From assembly GCA_016946835.1 (NCBI GenBank), contig JACVTC010000006.1, forward strand, positions 851,001-915,000: DNA of 64,000 nucleotides. The letters run 5' to 3'. Both the position numbers and the translations under genes were made by a program. Every line of letters starts with the position of its first letter. Within the stretch, counting starts at the first letter, position 1. Positions 11,464 through 24,545 of this stretch are shown here, piece by piece. Source of the stretch: Neocallimastix lanati (nom. inval.) (taxonomy: Eukaryota; Neocallimastigomycota; Neocallimastigomycetes; Neocallimastigales; Neocallimastigaceae). Under the pieces are notes generated by a model that made no database searches, was not told the origin of the DNA, and saw only the letters and a program-made list of their open reading frames with translations.

Positions 11464-12110
11464 CAATATATGATTATCATAAGGATGTTCTTAACGTTTC
11501 CATATATGATACTTCATGGCATAAACCATCTTCAAGTGATCCAGGATACAGAATTGGTATTTTCGATGACGCCTATTTTGCATTAAAAGATGACATTGGT
11601 ACATACAGTGATAGATACAAAGAAGTATCTTTGTTATCAAATCAAGCAACTCATACCTTATTTGGTGGTGAATTTGGAGGCATTAATAATAAACCTAATG
11701 GTCAACAAATCAGTACTGAAGCCTTTAAAACTCACACAAGTTATTTAAATGCCAGTTTTTATGAACCAACCATTGAAAAATTACAGAAAATAATATGTTC
11801 AAGTTCTTTTGGAAACCACAAAGGTATAAAAGAATATGAATATATTGAAAATCATCTTAGTTAGAGATATGTTGTAAGTAAAGTTCTTCTCACAACAGAA
11901 GCTGAAAGTAATGGCATGTTTGATACTGAAATTAGCATTAATAATATTGGATATGGTAATCTTATAAAGCCAAAATCACTTTATGTTATAATGATTGACA
12001 AAAATAACAAAGTATATTATCTAACTGATTCATTAAAAATTAGTAATAAAAATCCATATCAATGGTGGTCTATAGAAACAGCTGTAGTTAATATTGAAGG
12101 TGTTATATAA
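11464..12110 (+). pseudogene. truncated pseudogene of the DUF4832-type gene
   Basis: Translation from CAATAT at 11464 matches the gene at 1-1829 over its residues 264 to about 474, keeping SSSDPGYRIG, NQATHTLFGGEFGG, NGQQISTEAFKTHTSY, LLTTEAESNGMF and QWWS. Three lesions are visible. A base is missing just after the first two codons. The pair Gly-Tyr after ENHL has become Ser-stop (TAG, ending near 11863). The match ends in a TAA after NIEGVI. The first 263 codons, including the signal peptide, the NPYRGFY motif and the start codon, are gone: upstream DNA is joined directly to mid-gene. It lies in opposite orientation to the parent, about 10 kb away. Not expected to make a protein. Confidence 0.9.
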
Positions 12111-12268
12111 TATAGAACTAATAATAAATAATATTTGATTTCACTAAATATAATTCAACTATCCTTATAAGGATTTTGTTATATAAATAGGATGGTTAGA
12201 TTATTATAACTATCAATTTTTTCATTTTTGAAAATAATTAATTATATTAAAATATTACACTATAAAAA

Positions 12269-12299
<31 letters not shown>

Positions 12300-12510
12300 A
12301 AGTATAATGAAAAACTTTTACTAGGTACAATAAAGCCATATATATTAAAAATAAAATCATAATATAATAATATTTGATTAGAATTTATGAAAATTAATTT
12401 ATTAATAAAAAGAAAATTAATCACTCAAATGTACAAAAATCCCAACTATACAATTGGGTTCATAAAATAATATTTTATTAATTAATATTAAAATAATATA
12501 ATTAAATTCG
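12111..12510. other. non-coding spacer
   Basis: No gene. It contains the perfect palindrome ATCCTTATAAGGAT at 12161-12174 and a poly-A run at about 12277-12300. Confidence 0.5.
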
Positions 12511-12865
12511 TATTAAAATTAGTATTTTTAGTTTACAATTTAATTAACATTTTAATTGATGCTATTGATTTAATTCAGCATATATTATAATTTTAAATAT
12601 TAAATAGAATATCACAAATAAATAGGATATATAATATATAATTTATATAGTTTATGATACAAATAATTTAGACTTAAAAAATTTTTTCTTTTTATTTCTA
12701 TAAGCCTCTTCATATTAATAATATGAAAACATGTATTTAATGTATTGTATTCTCAATTAAATGTATTTTATATCTTTAAATATATTAAATTATGAATTAT
12801 CAAAAAATAAGACTTTTACTTCAAATTAATAAAGTTAGTAGATAAATTTTTAATAAAATTATTAA
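12511..12865 (+). mobile_element. solo copia LTR, opposite orientation to LTRs A-C
   Basis: Reverse-complement match to the LTRs at 15334, 16141 and 18191: AAATTAGTATTTTTAGTTTA at the left, ATAAGCCTCTTCATATTAA in the middle, CTTCAAATTAATAAAGTTAG at the right. No internal element sequence in the matching orientation is attached, so it is read as a solo LTR. Ends are approximate because this copy has diverged. Confidence 0.7.
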
Positions 12866-13179
12866 ACAGTGTAATTTCTATGTAAATAAAATAAACTACT
12901 TTAAGAACTTTAAAAAATTAAATAAAGAAAATTTATTTTTTTATTTATTTTAATAAAATATTAAATAAATGTATTTTATATTGATTATTTATATTATTTA
13001 TATTACATATTATTCATTTATTTTTTTTTCTATTTTTTAATATTAAATGTATTTATTATTTCACATTCCCCTTAATATTAATTTCTATTTGTATTTGTAT
13101 AATAAACTATTTCTCTAATTTTTGCATTTTATATTTATTTAAATATTTGTAAAACCATCTATTTTATTATTTTTTTATT

Positions 13180-15160
13180 ACTTTCCCATATTAATTCTTT
13201 TACTTTTTGATATTTAATGTCTATATGTTTTGATTTTGATTTATTGTATTATTTTCATCATTATATATTGCTTTTTGGTTGACTATATACAACTTTGCAC
13301 ATTCACCTTTACTTTTTATTTCTCCCATAACGTTTCTATACCATAAAGCTTGTTTTGCACATTCACATAATAATAATATTCAGTTTCTTTGGCTGAAATA
13401 GCCACACATTTTTGAAGCTTTGAGTATCAATTGGTTGGACCTGAACCCATAAAATAAATAAATCCCGGTAATAGACCTTCTTGTTTCTTTATCGTTAGTG
13501 TAATCTAAGTCTACATATATTTTTTAAATATTTTTTTCCAGTAAAATACCAAAATATTTGGATCCTTTTAAATATCTAAATATTTGTATTACATTTTTCC
13601 AATTTTTTATCTTTGGTTCCTAACAATGTTGTGTTAACTTTATTCAAAGAAAATATAACATCTATTCTTGTACAAATAGTCAGATGTATTTAAACTTTTT
13701 ACGGCTGATCTATGAGTTATTGGATCGAACAATTCTTCATCATCATCTTCATTAGATAAATTTTGGTTCAGTAGTTCCTATTTCTTTACAATCTTTTGAT
13801 TCAAATTTTTCCAACATGTCTTCCAGATATCTTTCTTGATGAAAAAAAAAAGGAAACCGATAGATATATTTTCTATTTTTATACCTATAATAAAATTTAC
13901 TCAACCAATATCAGTTACATAATATTTTTTCCTTAAATTAGTCTTACTATCTTATGAATTTAGTCATCTTTATTAGTAATTAATAAATCATCAACATATA
14001 TTCCTATGCATATACAAGCTCATTACTATTTTTTCTTGATAAAAATAAATGATTAAATGATTTAAAATAACTGATTTAAAAATAACTGATTTAAAATTTC
14101 TTTATTTTTATCTTTTATTTTTTTAAAAAATAAATACCCCTTAGTCATCAATATTTTTTCCTTCACATTTGTTAAGGTAAATATCTTTATTAACATTTCT
14201 ATTTAAAATAATTTCATCTTTATTTTTAATTGATTTATCCTTTTCATTAGTAATATTTATATTATTTTTTAATATTGTTATCTTCTCTTTTATTGTTTCG
14301 TTAGTTTATTTAATTTTCTCCTGAGTCACCTGTCTTATTTATTTCTTCTAATGGAAGCGTATTTGTGCATTATGGTGTTTTATCAGCAATATTTATATTC
14401 TCAAGTTTCTCTTCTGTCATCTTAAATTTATTTTTTTTAAAGATATTCTTTAACTTTTTTGCCTAATGAAGGACTTTTCTTCTTATTCTTTATTTTTCGT
14501 TTTGGATCATTACTTGAATTTTTTAAAATATCTTGCATATTTGAATCTCTAATTTCTTATATTCCGCTCCTATACTATTATTATCTCTTTAACTTTTGTT
14601 CTCTTTAATGATTATCTTCTTAAAGACCTTTCTTTTTCTCCTTGTTTTGTTTTCTTGGATATTTTTAATTGTATCATTCCAGTTGTAGTAGTTTCTTTCT
14701 TCTAGGTTATTCATTAGTATTTTTTTGGGGGGGAGGGGGCTTTCTTCAATATTTTCTTCTTCAATCTCTCCATTTTCAATTCTTCAAATCTCAGATACAT
14801 AGTCATAAACAAGTTAGCTGGTTGATCTTCAAGAAATTTCACAACTCTTTTGAAATAAACTTTCATTTTATCTTCAATAAAGTTTTTGTATCCTTTTGAA
14901 TTTTCATTATAAATAGTAAAAATTGCTTTTCTTGAATTACTTTCAAAATTTCTTGAATTAACCTCATACTAATAGACTTTCCATGAAAATATATGTAGTT
15001 TACTTTTATCTACTTTTTTTATTATAGGACACTTCGAATGGGATCTTCATGTCATTTTCCTTGATGAGGAATTCTATTGTGAATATAATTTAGCAGTTCT
15101 TATATCACATATTTCCAAAATTTTCTGTAAAGTTGTATATTAATTAATATTGTAGTAGCG
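13180..15160 (-). pseudogene. decayed Ty1/copia pol (integrase, RT, RNase H)
   Basis: Read on the minus strand in copia order. Near 15160-15010: integrase C-terminal pieces (FWKYVI, NYIHNRIPHQG, VDKSKLHIF). Around 14800-14100: an Asn/Ser/Lys-rich linker. Near 14010-13830: reverse transcriptase with YVDDLLIT, YYVTDIG and ERYLEDMLEKF. Near 13610-13560: NWKNVIQIFRYLKGS. Near 13520-13180: RNase H with YVDLDYTNDKETRRSITGY, SAKETEYY and HIDIKYQKVKELIWE. Stops and frame changes occur throughout, so it is dead. No gag or protease was found on its 5' side. LTR A at 15334-15687 may be its 5' LTR; a matching 3' LTR on the left is missing. Confidence 0.85.
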
Positions 15161-15333
15161 ATTTGCATGAGGATTCCTTTTTAATCTTTATATATCATGT
15201 GTTAAAAAAGGATAGTTTAGCTTATAATATTTGTTATGACAAGTTAAATAATTCCAATAAAGATGACTTGGTAAATACAACTTTTAATTATAATTTTAAT
15301 TCTTAAAGGTTAGAAAAAAAATAAATTTAATTT

Positions 15334-15687
15334 TGATACAAATCTCAATATTTGTTTATTTATTTTCATTATTAATTTGAAGCAAAAAGGCTTATTTTTT
15401 AAGAATACATAATTTAATGCTATTTATACATATAAAATACATTTAATGGATTATACATATTTTAATACATTAAATACATCGTTTCATATTAACTATATAA
15501 AAAGAGGCTTATAAAAATAAAAAAATTTTAAAACTATATATAAACTATATATATTCATATAATATATCCTATTTATTTACAATAAACTATTTAATATTTT
15601 AAAATTATAATAAAAGTTGTAATAAAATAAAAATATTAATTAAAGTGTTAATTATATTTAAAAACTAAAAATACTAAATTTCTAACA
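15334..15687 (-). mobile_element. copia LTR A
   Basis: Starts TGATACAAATCTCAATATTT and ends TTTCTAACA, so TG...CA ends. It matches LTR B and LTR C over the full length. It is followed at 15688-15697 by TTCCCCCCTA, the complement of a polypurine tract, and then about 45 bp of internal element sequence, so on that side it behaves as the 3' LTR of a minus-strand element. Confidence 0.8.
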
Positions 15688-15751
15688 TTCCCCCCTAAAC
15701 AAAGTATTGTAAAATCTTACTAAGAAAATTTGTAATTTTTTAATGAGAATC

Positions 15752-16055
15752 GTGTATTTGGCAATGTTGCGTATAATATTTTTAAAATAAAGCCATACAT
15801 TTTCAAGATATTCTATACAATCATAAATAAATATATAAATAATTATTATTTTAAAAGAAATAATAATATATTTTTTCAATTAAATATTATTAAATAACTA
15901 TTCCAAAGAAATAATATATTCTATTAAAAAAGAATTATAAAATATTATTTTTATAATTGAATATTAATAAATTATATATATAAAAAAAAGAATATTTATT
16001 ATTTATTTAATTATTATTTATTTTATTTAAAACAAGCCACATACAAAAATGCACT
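15752..16055. mobile_element. MITE-like repeat, decayed copy
   Basis: Homologous to 53906-54209: GCAATGTTGC at the left, AAAGCCATACATTTT, AATAAATATATAAATAATTA and AGCCACATACAAAA. The right terminal repeat is largely lost (GCACTAGATT instead of the full arm). It sits in copia internal sequence between LTR A and LTR B. Confidence 0.65.
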
Positions 16056-16140
16056 AGATTCATTTATCTATTTAAAATTTTAACCTTTTAAAAAAAATTT
16101 ATTTAAAATAAAAAAAAATGTAATCCAACTTAATGATTAT
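16053..16140. repeat. ~90-bp segment X, also found after LTR C
   Basis: ATTTATCTATT...TTTAACCTTTT...ATCCAACTTAATGATTAT lies immediately before LTR B. A close version (ATTTATCTTTT...ATCCAACATAATGATTAT) lies immediately after LTR C at 18544-18640. It is far longer than a normal target duplication. Confidence 0.7.
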
Positions 16141-16479
16141 TGATAAAAATCTCAATATTTGTTTATTTATTAACTTTATTTATTTGAAGCAAAAAGGCTT
16201 ATTTTTTAAGAATACATAATTTAATGCTATTTATACATATATAATATATTTAATGAATTATACATATTTTAATACATTATATACATGTTTTCATATTAAC
16301 TATATAAAAAGAGGCTTATAAAAATAAAAAATTTTTAAAACTATATTCATATAATATATCCTATTTATTTATAATAAACTATTTAATATTTTAAAATTAT
16401 AATAAAAATTGTAATAAAATAAAAATATTAATAAAAGTGTTAATTATATTTATAAACTAAAAATACTAATTTTCTAACA
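16141..16479 (-). mobile_element. copia LTR B (3' LTR of the gag-only element)
   Basis: TGATAAAAATCTCAATATTT ... TTTTCTAACA, bounded on the right by TTCTCCCCGA at 16480-16489, a polypurine-tract complement. Together with LTR C it encloses a gag-like region on the minus strand. Confidence 0.8.
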
Positions 16480-16579
16480 TTCTCCCCGAAACAAAGTATT
16501 GTAAAATCTTTGTTTACTAAGAAAATTTGCTATTTTTTTAAAATTTTTATATCCTTATTAATTTGCTAATTAGTTCTTA

Positions 16580-17810
16580 TTTATCTGTAGTAGTACAACC
16601 TAAATTTTTCTCAGCTAACGAATCAGATTTAAATTCAAACTCATGTACATTATAATTAAATTTCAAATTTTGCTCATTCGTATTAATTTTTGATTTTTGA
16701 TCAATTTTTGACAAATTTTTATTATTAAAAAATTTTTTTCTGAAAAAATTTTTTTCATCATATTTTTATAATTTTCACCAGTTTTCGCCTAAACTCTTTT
16801 TGTATATATTTTTATTAGTTTTATTTCCTGGACTATCGTAATCAATATTTAAATATTATAATATTGAGTAATTATTTTCATATATTTTTGATAATTTTCA
16901 TAATAACCAGTATCAAAATTCATAACTTGTAAATAATCTTTAATAATTTTATGGATGGTATTGTTCTTTTTGTTGATTTCATTCAAACACTTTAATAATT
17001 TGTTCAATTTACATTTTGTTTTATTTATTTTATCTAGAAATGATTCAACTATACATTTATCTATCATAACAGGTTGTTTATTTTCATTATTTTGGTAACT
17101 ATTTGAAACATTATTATTATTCATACTTGTTATCTCCTTATTATTATTCATATCTATATCTTTGTAGTTACTAATATTATATTTATTACCATCATAAATA
17201 TCATTAATAAGATAATTATTTAAATTATAATTAGTATTATTCTCTTTTTGAAAAATATTCGTGTTTTCTGTTTTATTCGGTGTGTTATTGGTTTTAAATT
17301 TGCTATTTCTATTACTATTATTATAATAGTTTGTATCATAATTGATTTGTCTTTTATCATTGATTGTTTCAAATTCTAAATATTGTTTATCATTATTATC
17401 TTCTGAAGTAGTGTTTATTTCACATAAATTTATTTCTATGATACTACTTTCAGGTTCAATTAAATTTGTTTCCTTGATACTTTTTTCAAGGTCTTCTTCT
17501 TTACTTCTAATAAAGGATTTTATTTTTGTATCAACAGATTTTCTTAAAAAGCTCAAAACTTTAAAGTTGTTCATTTTATGTTCCTTAATTTTATCTTCAC
17601 CTTCTTTAGATAAGATATCATTTCCCTTTTATCTTTGTTTGTATATTTCTCCTTTACTTCTTTTATTATATCTTCTATGTTCTTTTCAACGTACTCACAT
17701 AATCCAAGGTCTTGGAGTTCGAGGATAAAGTCTTTGTGCCATTCATCGTAATTGTTTTCAGTTAGGACATATTCCATCCGATTAAAAGCTATTCTAGTTG
17801 TTCCGGTCAC
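16580..17810 (-). pseudogene. copia gag-like region in three frames
   Basis: The first frame (17810-17571) encodes a 79-residue piece, MTGTTRIAF...YDEWHKDFILELQDLGLCEYVE, which has the Tyr..Trp...Leu pattern of copia gag (UBN2-type). It ends in a TGA that overlaps the ATG of the next frame as ATGA, and that frame (17574-16849) gives 241 Asn/Lys-rich residues ending near IITQYYNI. A third stretch down to about 16580 (FNNKNLSKIDQ...) continues after further stops. This may be one gag broken by frameshifts, or two ORFs with a 4-nt overlap. No protease, integrase or RT is present between the LTRs, so the element could only move with help. The N/K-rich part has no recognisable zinc knuckle. Confidence 0.65.
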
Positions 17811-18007
17811 CTTATAAATGTACTTATATATTGCTAATATTATTTAATCAATTTGTTTATTAATTACAAATTACTAATTGCTATTTCTAATTACTAATTA
17901 CTAAATTATATAAGAAACATTTAAACACTAATTACCTAATTCTAATATGTTTCTTATTTACGTATGTATGTATTCAAGTGTTGTTAATCTTTAATAACCT
18001 AATTACA

Positions 18008-18127
18008 CTAAGTTGCTAAGTTACTAAATTACTAAATTGCTAAGTTACTAAATTACTAAATTGCTAAATTACTAAATTACTAAATTACTAAGTTACTAAA
18101 TTACTAAGTTACTAAATTACTAAATTT
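18008..18127. repeat. octamer minisatellite CTAARTTR
   Basis: About 15 consecutive 8-bp units of CTAAATTA, CTAAGTTA, CTAAATTG or CTAAGTTG. It lies in the leader between LTR C and the gag-like region. Looser versions of the same words occur at 17860-17925. Confidence 0.9.
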
Positions 18128-18190
18128 TCTAATTAACTAAGTATTCTAAATTTCTACACAAACTTATAGAGTCAAATGAGACTTTTAATC

Positions 18191-18543
18191 TAATAAAAAT
18201 CTCAATATTTGTTTTTTTTTATAAACTTTATTTATTTAAAGGCTTTTTTTTTATGAATATATAATTTAATACTATTTATACACGTAAAATACATTCAATG
18301 GATCATCCATATTTTAATACATTAATTACATGTTTTCATATTAACTATATAAAAAGAGGCTTATGAAAATAAAAAATTTTTTAAAACTATATTCATAAAC
18401 AATATAAACTATATATTAATATAATATATCTTATTTATTTATAATAAACTATTTAATATTTATATTATAATAAAAGTTGTAATAAAATAAAAATATTAAT
18501 TAAAGTGTTAAATTTATAAACTAAAAATACTAATTTTCTAATA
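18191..18543 (-). mobile_element. copia LTR C (5' LTR of the gag-only element)
   Basis: TAATAAAAATCTCAATATTT ... TTTTCTAATA; the terminal TG and CA of LTR B are mutated here. Same middle landmarks as LTRs A and B (ATATAAAAAGAGGCTTAT). Confidence 0.75.
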
Positions 18544-20585
<2,042 letters not shown>

Positions 20586-20799
20586 TTAATTATCCGAGCA
20601 TTTGGCATTAACACAATTAATTTCCAAAATATTTCTTGGTTCTAAATTCACCGTTTCACTTTTTTCCACAACTTTATAAGTAGATTTATCAATATAAACA
20701 TTTTTTAAACCATTTTTATCTATTTTTTTTTATTATAATTATTATTATTAAATTTTTTTTCTTAGTGTTAGAACTTTTTTAAATATAAAAATTTTTATA

Positions 20800-20832
<33 letters not shown>

Positions 20833-21755
20833 AATTAATATTATTATTATTATTATTATTACTACAATTAAAAGAAATTATTTAGGTATTACTTACAATT
20901 AGGATTGAGAGTAATGACTTTTTTTTTGATATTAATTAATGCATAGTTCTCACCTTCATCAAGATTAAATATATTGTCACTATTTTTCTTAATTATATAA
21001 TTTTCTGAAATATTATTATTTGTTAAATCAACTGAAATAGCCTCTGGTTGTAATGAAGAGGTATCATCATCATAATTAAGACAAAGTGATATTATATCTG
21101 AAGAATTTTTTGAATATAATTTGCCAATATGTTGTTCATCACATTGATTATCATCCTTCGTTAGATTTTCTTTGATACAATAGAACCCATTAACATTATC
21201 TAATTTACATGTATAAATAGTATTTTTATCTACAACATAATAACCAATTTTATTAATCTCATCACAGGCTTTATTTTCTTCACTACAGTAAAATAATGTT
21301 CCTTGGGTAGATGAAATTTCATAATTTGATTTATCAATAAGATAGTAACTATTTAATAAACCTTTATATTTAATATTTAAATATACAAAATATTATTTTT
21401 TTTAAAAAAAAAAAATAGTTTATAGTATATAGGTATAAAAGATTATCATTAAAAAAAAAATGATAATATTAATTACTTTTTTTCTTTATATTTCCAATCT
21501 TAATATTTTTATGATACTTACAATTTCTTCCATTATAAACATTACAGTCTTTTAATTAAATAAAAAAAAATTTTTTTTGTAAAATTTTAAATAGTAAATA
21601 TATTAATTATTAGATGTCTATATTTTGATATTTCTTTTTTTTTTTTTTTTTTTGAATGAAAAAAAAATATATATATATAACTTATATATATACCTAAACT
21701 TATTACTGCAGATTTAATTTTATTAATAAGAATTAAACCCAAAAGACTTTTTGTA
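20586..21755 (-). CDS. split scaffoldin-like Cys/Tyr-repeat gene, 5' end unclear
   Basis: Minus-strand exons can be read. The main one (about 21363-20897) encodes LLNSYYLIDKS, FYCSEENKACDEI, GYYVVDKNTIYTCKL and FYCIKENLTK, the spaced Tyr-Tyr and Cys pattern of large gut-fungal scaffoldin-type wall or cellulosome proteins. Its donor GTAAGT (20896-20891) and acceptor TAG (20722-20720) splice in frame to a last exon, 20719-20586, ending AKCSDN and TAA. Upstream are a short exon ending GRN with donor GTAAGT at 21521-21516, and another near 21755-21694 (LLGLILINKIKS) with donor GTATAT. No start codon or signal peptide could be placed and only a few repeats remain, so it may be a gene fragment. The scaffoldin link rests on pattern resemblance only. 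Confidence 0.45.
20720..20896 (-). other. spliceosomal intron in the scaffoldin-like gene
   Basis: GTAAGT at the 5' end and AAAAATAG at the 3' end, 177 nt, almost pure A/T. Removal joins NPN to YKNGLKNVYID in frame. Confidence 0.55.
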
Positions 21756-22059
21756 GATATTAATTTAAAAATTTAAAACAATATTAATCATTATCATTTT
21801 AATGGAGGATATTATTCTAATTTTCTTTATCTATTTATATTTAAATAATATTTTAATTTTTTTTTTTCTTTTTAACTTACCTAATAAAATTGAACTTCAT
21901 TATTACTAATACTTTTTTATAAATACCTTTTTTTTTTATCCTTTATATTACTAAATTTAAAATTATGTTTTAAATATATTTATATTTTTTTTATTTTTTT
22001 ATTTTTTATATTTATAAAAACATTTTTTATTATTTAATATTTCATTAGTTATAGTCTTT

Positions 22060-22090
<31 letters not shown>

Positions 22091-22956
22091 AAAATTTATC
22101 TTATTATTAAAAAATTTAACAACTATATAAACTAATTTTTATTTCAATTTTTATTATTAAATATGATTTTTATGTTAAGGAATAAAAAGTTTTAAAGTTA
22201 AATTAATATTTCATTAGGTGTTATTGAAATCTCATTAATTTATAATCTTAATCATTAAATTGAATCATAATTTAAGAATTTCTCAAAGTGAAACAGATAA
22301 TATATTTTAAAAAAAAAATTTTTTTATATAGTATGAATTAAGGATATGTACTGTTATTAAATGATCTGTTTTATTATATAATATATATTATTAATCATTT
22401 TATAAGATTATTTATTATTAAATAAAATAGTTTAATATTTTAGTAAAAAAAAAAAAAAAAAGTAATTATTAAGAGATTAAAAAGTAATTATAAAATTATA
22501 ACAGTTATATCATGTATTTTATATGAGAAATTAAAAAAAATAATATCTTATATATATATATATTAAATGGATGAAAAATTGTTTTAAAGAAAAAGTTTTT
22601 TTTTTTCAATTTTTAAATTAATTTGTATGCTGGGTTAAAATTTAAAAAATTAAATATTTAATATAAAATAATCATTTTTGATTTAAAATAAAAAAAAAAA
22701 ATTTCAAAGTAATAAAAATATAAATATTATAGAAAATATTTATTTTAATTTTAATGAGGTAATTTTTATTCTTAATATTAATAAATAAAAAAAAAAACTA
22801 CAGTTTTCATTATTATCACCATTAATATTAAAATTATTATTATATTAACAATTTTTAAACATATATTTTTAATAAAATATTATATAATTAAAAGTTAATA
22901 TTATTTAACTTAAATTTATTAATAATAATTAAATTCAATATGTTTATATTTTTATT
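21756..22956. other. intergenic, nothing recognised
   Basis: A/T-rich with poly-T runs near 22058 and poly-A at about 22446-22460; no coding signal. Confidence 0.5.
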
Positions 22957-23199
22957 TGTTAAGGAATCAATATAAGATATGATGTGTACACTACAAAATG
23001 TATTATTATTCAATTAATTTTTATTATTATTTATTAATTTATATGATTTAATAAAGTATTTAAAAAAGACTCAAAATATTAATTTCATAAAAAAAATTCT
23101 TTTTATATTTTACATACAAATTATTACATAATCAAATATTATAAATATTTATAATACTTTAATGTACAAAAATTTAAATATTATGTTGAACTTTTACTA
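22957..23199 (-). mobile_element. 3' LTR of the copia element
   Basis: TGTTAAGGAATCAATATAAG ... GTTGAACTTTTACTA. It pairs with 27311-27563, sharing ATATGATGTGTACACTACAA and AAGACTCAAAATATTAATTT. Confidence 0.9.
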
Positions 23200-23245
23200 T
23201 TCCCCCTACATTAAGTATTATATAATATTTTAATTATTATATACA

Positions 23246-23288
<43 letters not shown>

Positions 23289-23306
23289 TATACAATTAAA
23301 GAAATA

Positions 23307-24137
23307 TTATTCTTTGAAAATTAAATTTGTAAATTTTGTCATTTGTACTCCTCCTGAGATATTTTTTGTTAATGGATCTATTAAATTTGAGTTATTTCTT
23401 TCATATTCCGTAATTTTCCTGCATGGTGTTTTTATTTGTTTTGTTTTCTTCATAATATATTTTTCTATTATTTTATTAATACAATCGATCTGATTTTTTT
23501 TTATAACCATCACCTGTTTTATAAATATTTATTCCTATTATTTTAGTCGCTTTAGAATCTTTAAAAATTTTATATTGGTCTTTTTTAATTTGTTTACAAT
23601 ATAGTTTATTTCATTTTTAATTCCTGTTATTAAAATATCATCTACATATAATGTTAGTAAACATGTCAATTTATTATTTTTATTATATTTCCCAAAGAGA
23701 CATTTGTCAGTTTTGTATTTTCTAAAACCTATACTTACTAAAGTAATGTGATATTTCATTATACCACATTCTTCCAGCCTGTTTTAAACTATAAAGAGCT
23801 TTTTTAAGTAGCCAGAATTTATTAGTATTAAAAATTTTTTTTCACCATAAGGAATCTTTGTATAAATTTTTTCTTCCAAATCAGCATTCAAATAAACAGC
23901 TTTTATATCCAATTGTTTCAAATCCCAGTTAAATTTTGATGCAATAGCGACGGTTAGTCTTAGACTGTTTGGAGAATAAGTTTCTATAAAATCTTCACCA
24001 GCAACTTGTTGACAACTAAGAGCCGGTCTTGCCTTTTTCTTCTTATTATCCTTTTCGGCAAAGACCCATTTAGTACCGATTAAATTGGCATCAGTTGGTA
24101 TATTTTCTACCACTTTCATTACTTTATTATCATACAT
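23307..24137 (-). pseudogene. copia reverse transcriptase with RNase H core deleted
   Basis: First part (24137-23784): GTKWVFAEKDNKKKKARPALSC, FIETYSPNS, LRLTVAIASKFNWDLKQLDIKAVYLNADLEEKIY, the RT palm entry. After a frame change come YLKKALYSLKQAGRMWYNEI and then YVDDILITG (near 23650), the catalytic YxDD motif. A thumb-like piece (KIFKDSKATKIIGINIYKTG; IDCINKIIEKY) reaches KTPC near 23430. It then jumps straight to TEYERNNSNLIDPLTKNISGG, the far C-terminus of copia RNase H. The RNase H catalytic core, normally about 120 residues, is absent. Confidence 0.85.
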
Positions 24138-24504
24138 ATTTTTTTAATTCATCATTTATTGCAATTTTTCATTCTTCATTTTCAAATGAATTAATTGCTT
24201 GTTGATAAGTCATTGGGATATTTGTTTTAATATTTAAAATTTTAAATCTTTTATTATTATTTGAATTTTATTCTTTTTTTTCTGGAAATTAAATTTTCTT
24301 CATTTGAATCATCTGGATTATTATTACGGTATCTTTTCTTGTTTAGATATTTATGTTTTCTTACATTTAAAAATTTACTGTCAGAGTCGTTAGAATATTC
24401 ATTTTCTTCTTCTAAAGATTTATTTATAATTTTCTATTCATTATCAATATCATTATTGATTTTATTATTATAATTATTATCATGATTAATAATATCATTA
24501 TTGC

Positions 24505-24539
<35 letters not shown>

Positions 24540-24545
24540 GAAGGA

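Noticed and set aside
14669-14899. 76-residue plus-strand frame
   Set aside because: Antisense to the linker of the decayed copia pol.
15682-15879. 65-residue minus-strand frame
   Set aside because: It crosses the LTR A end, the polypurine tract and the MITE-like repeat, so it is a chance frame.
17342-17728. 128-residue plus-strand frame
   Set aside because: It is antisense to the gag-like region, and its hydrophobic composition is the complement of Asn/Lys codons.
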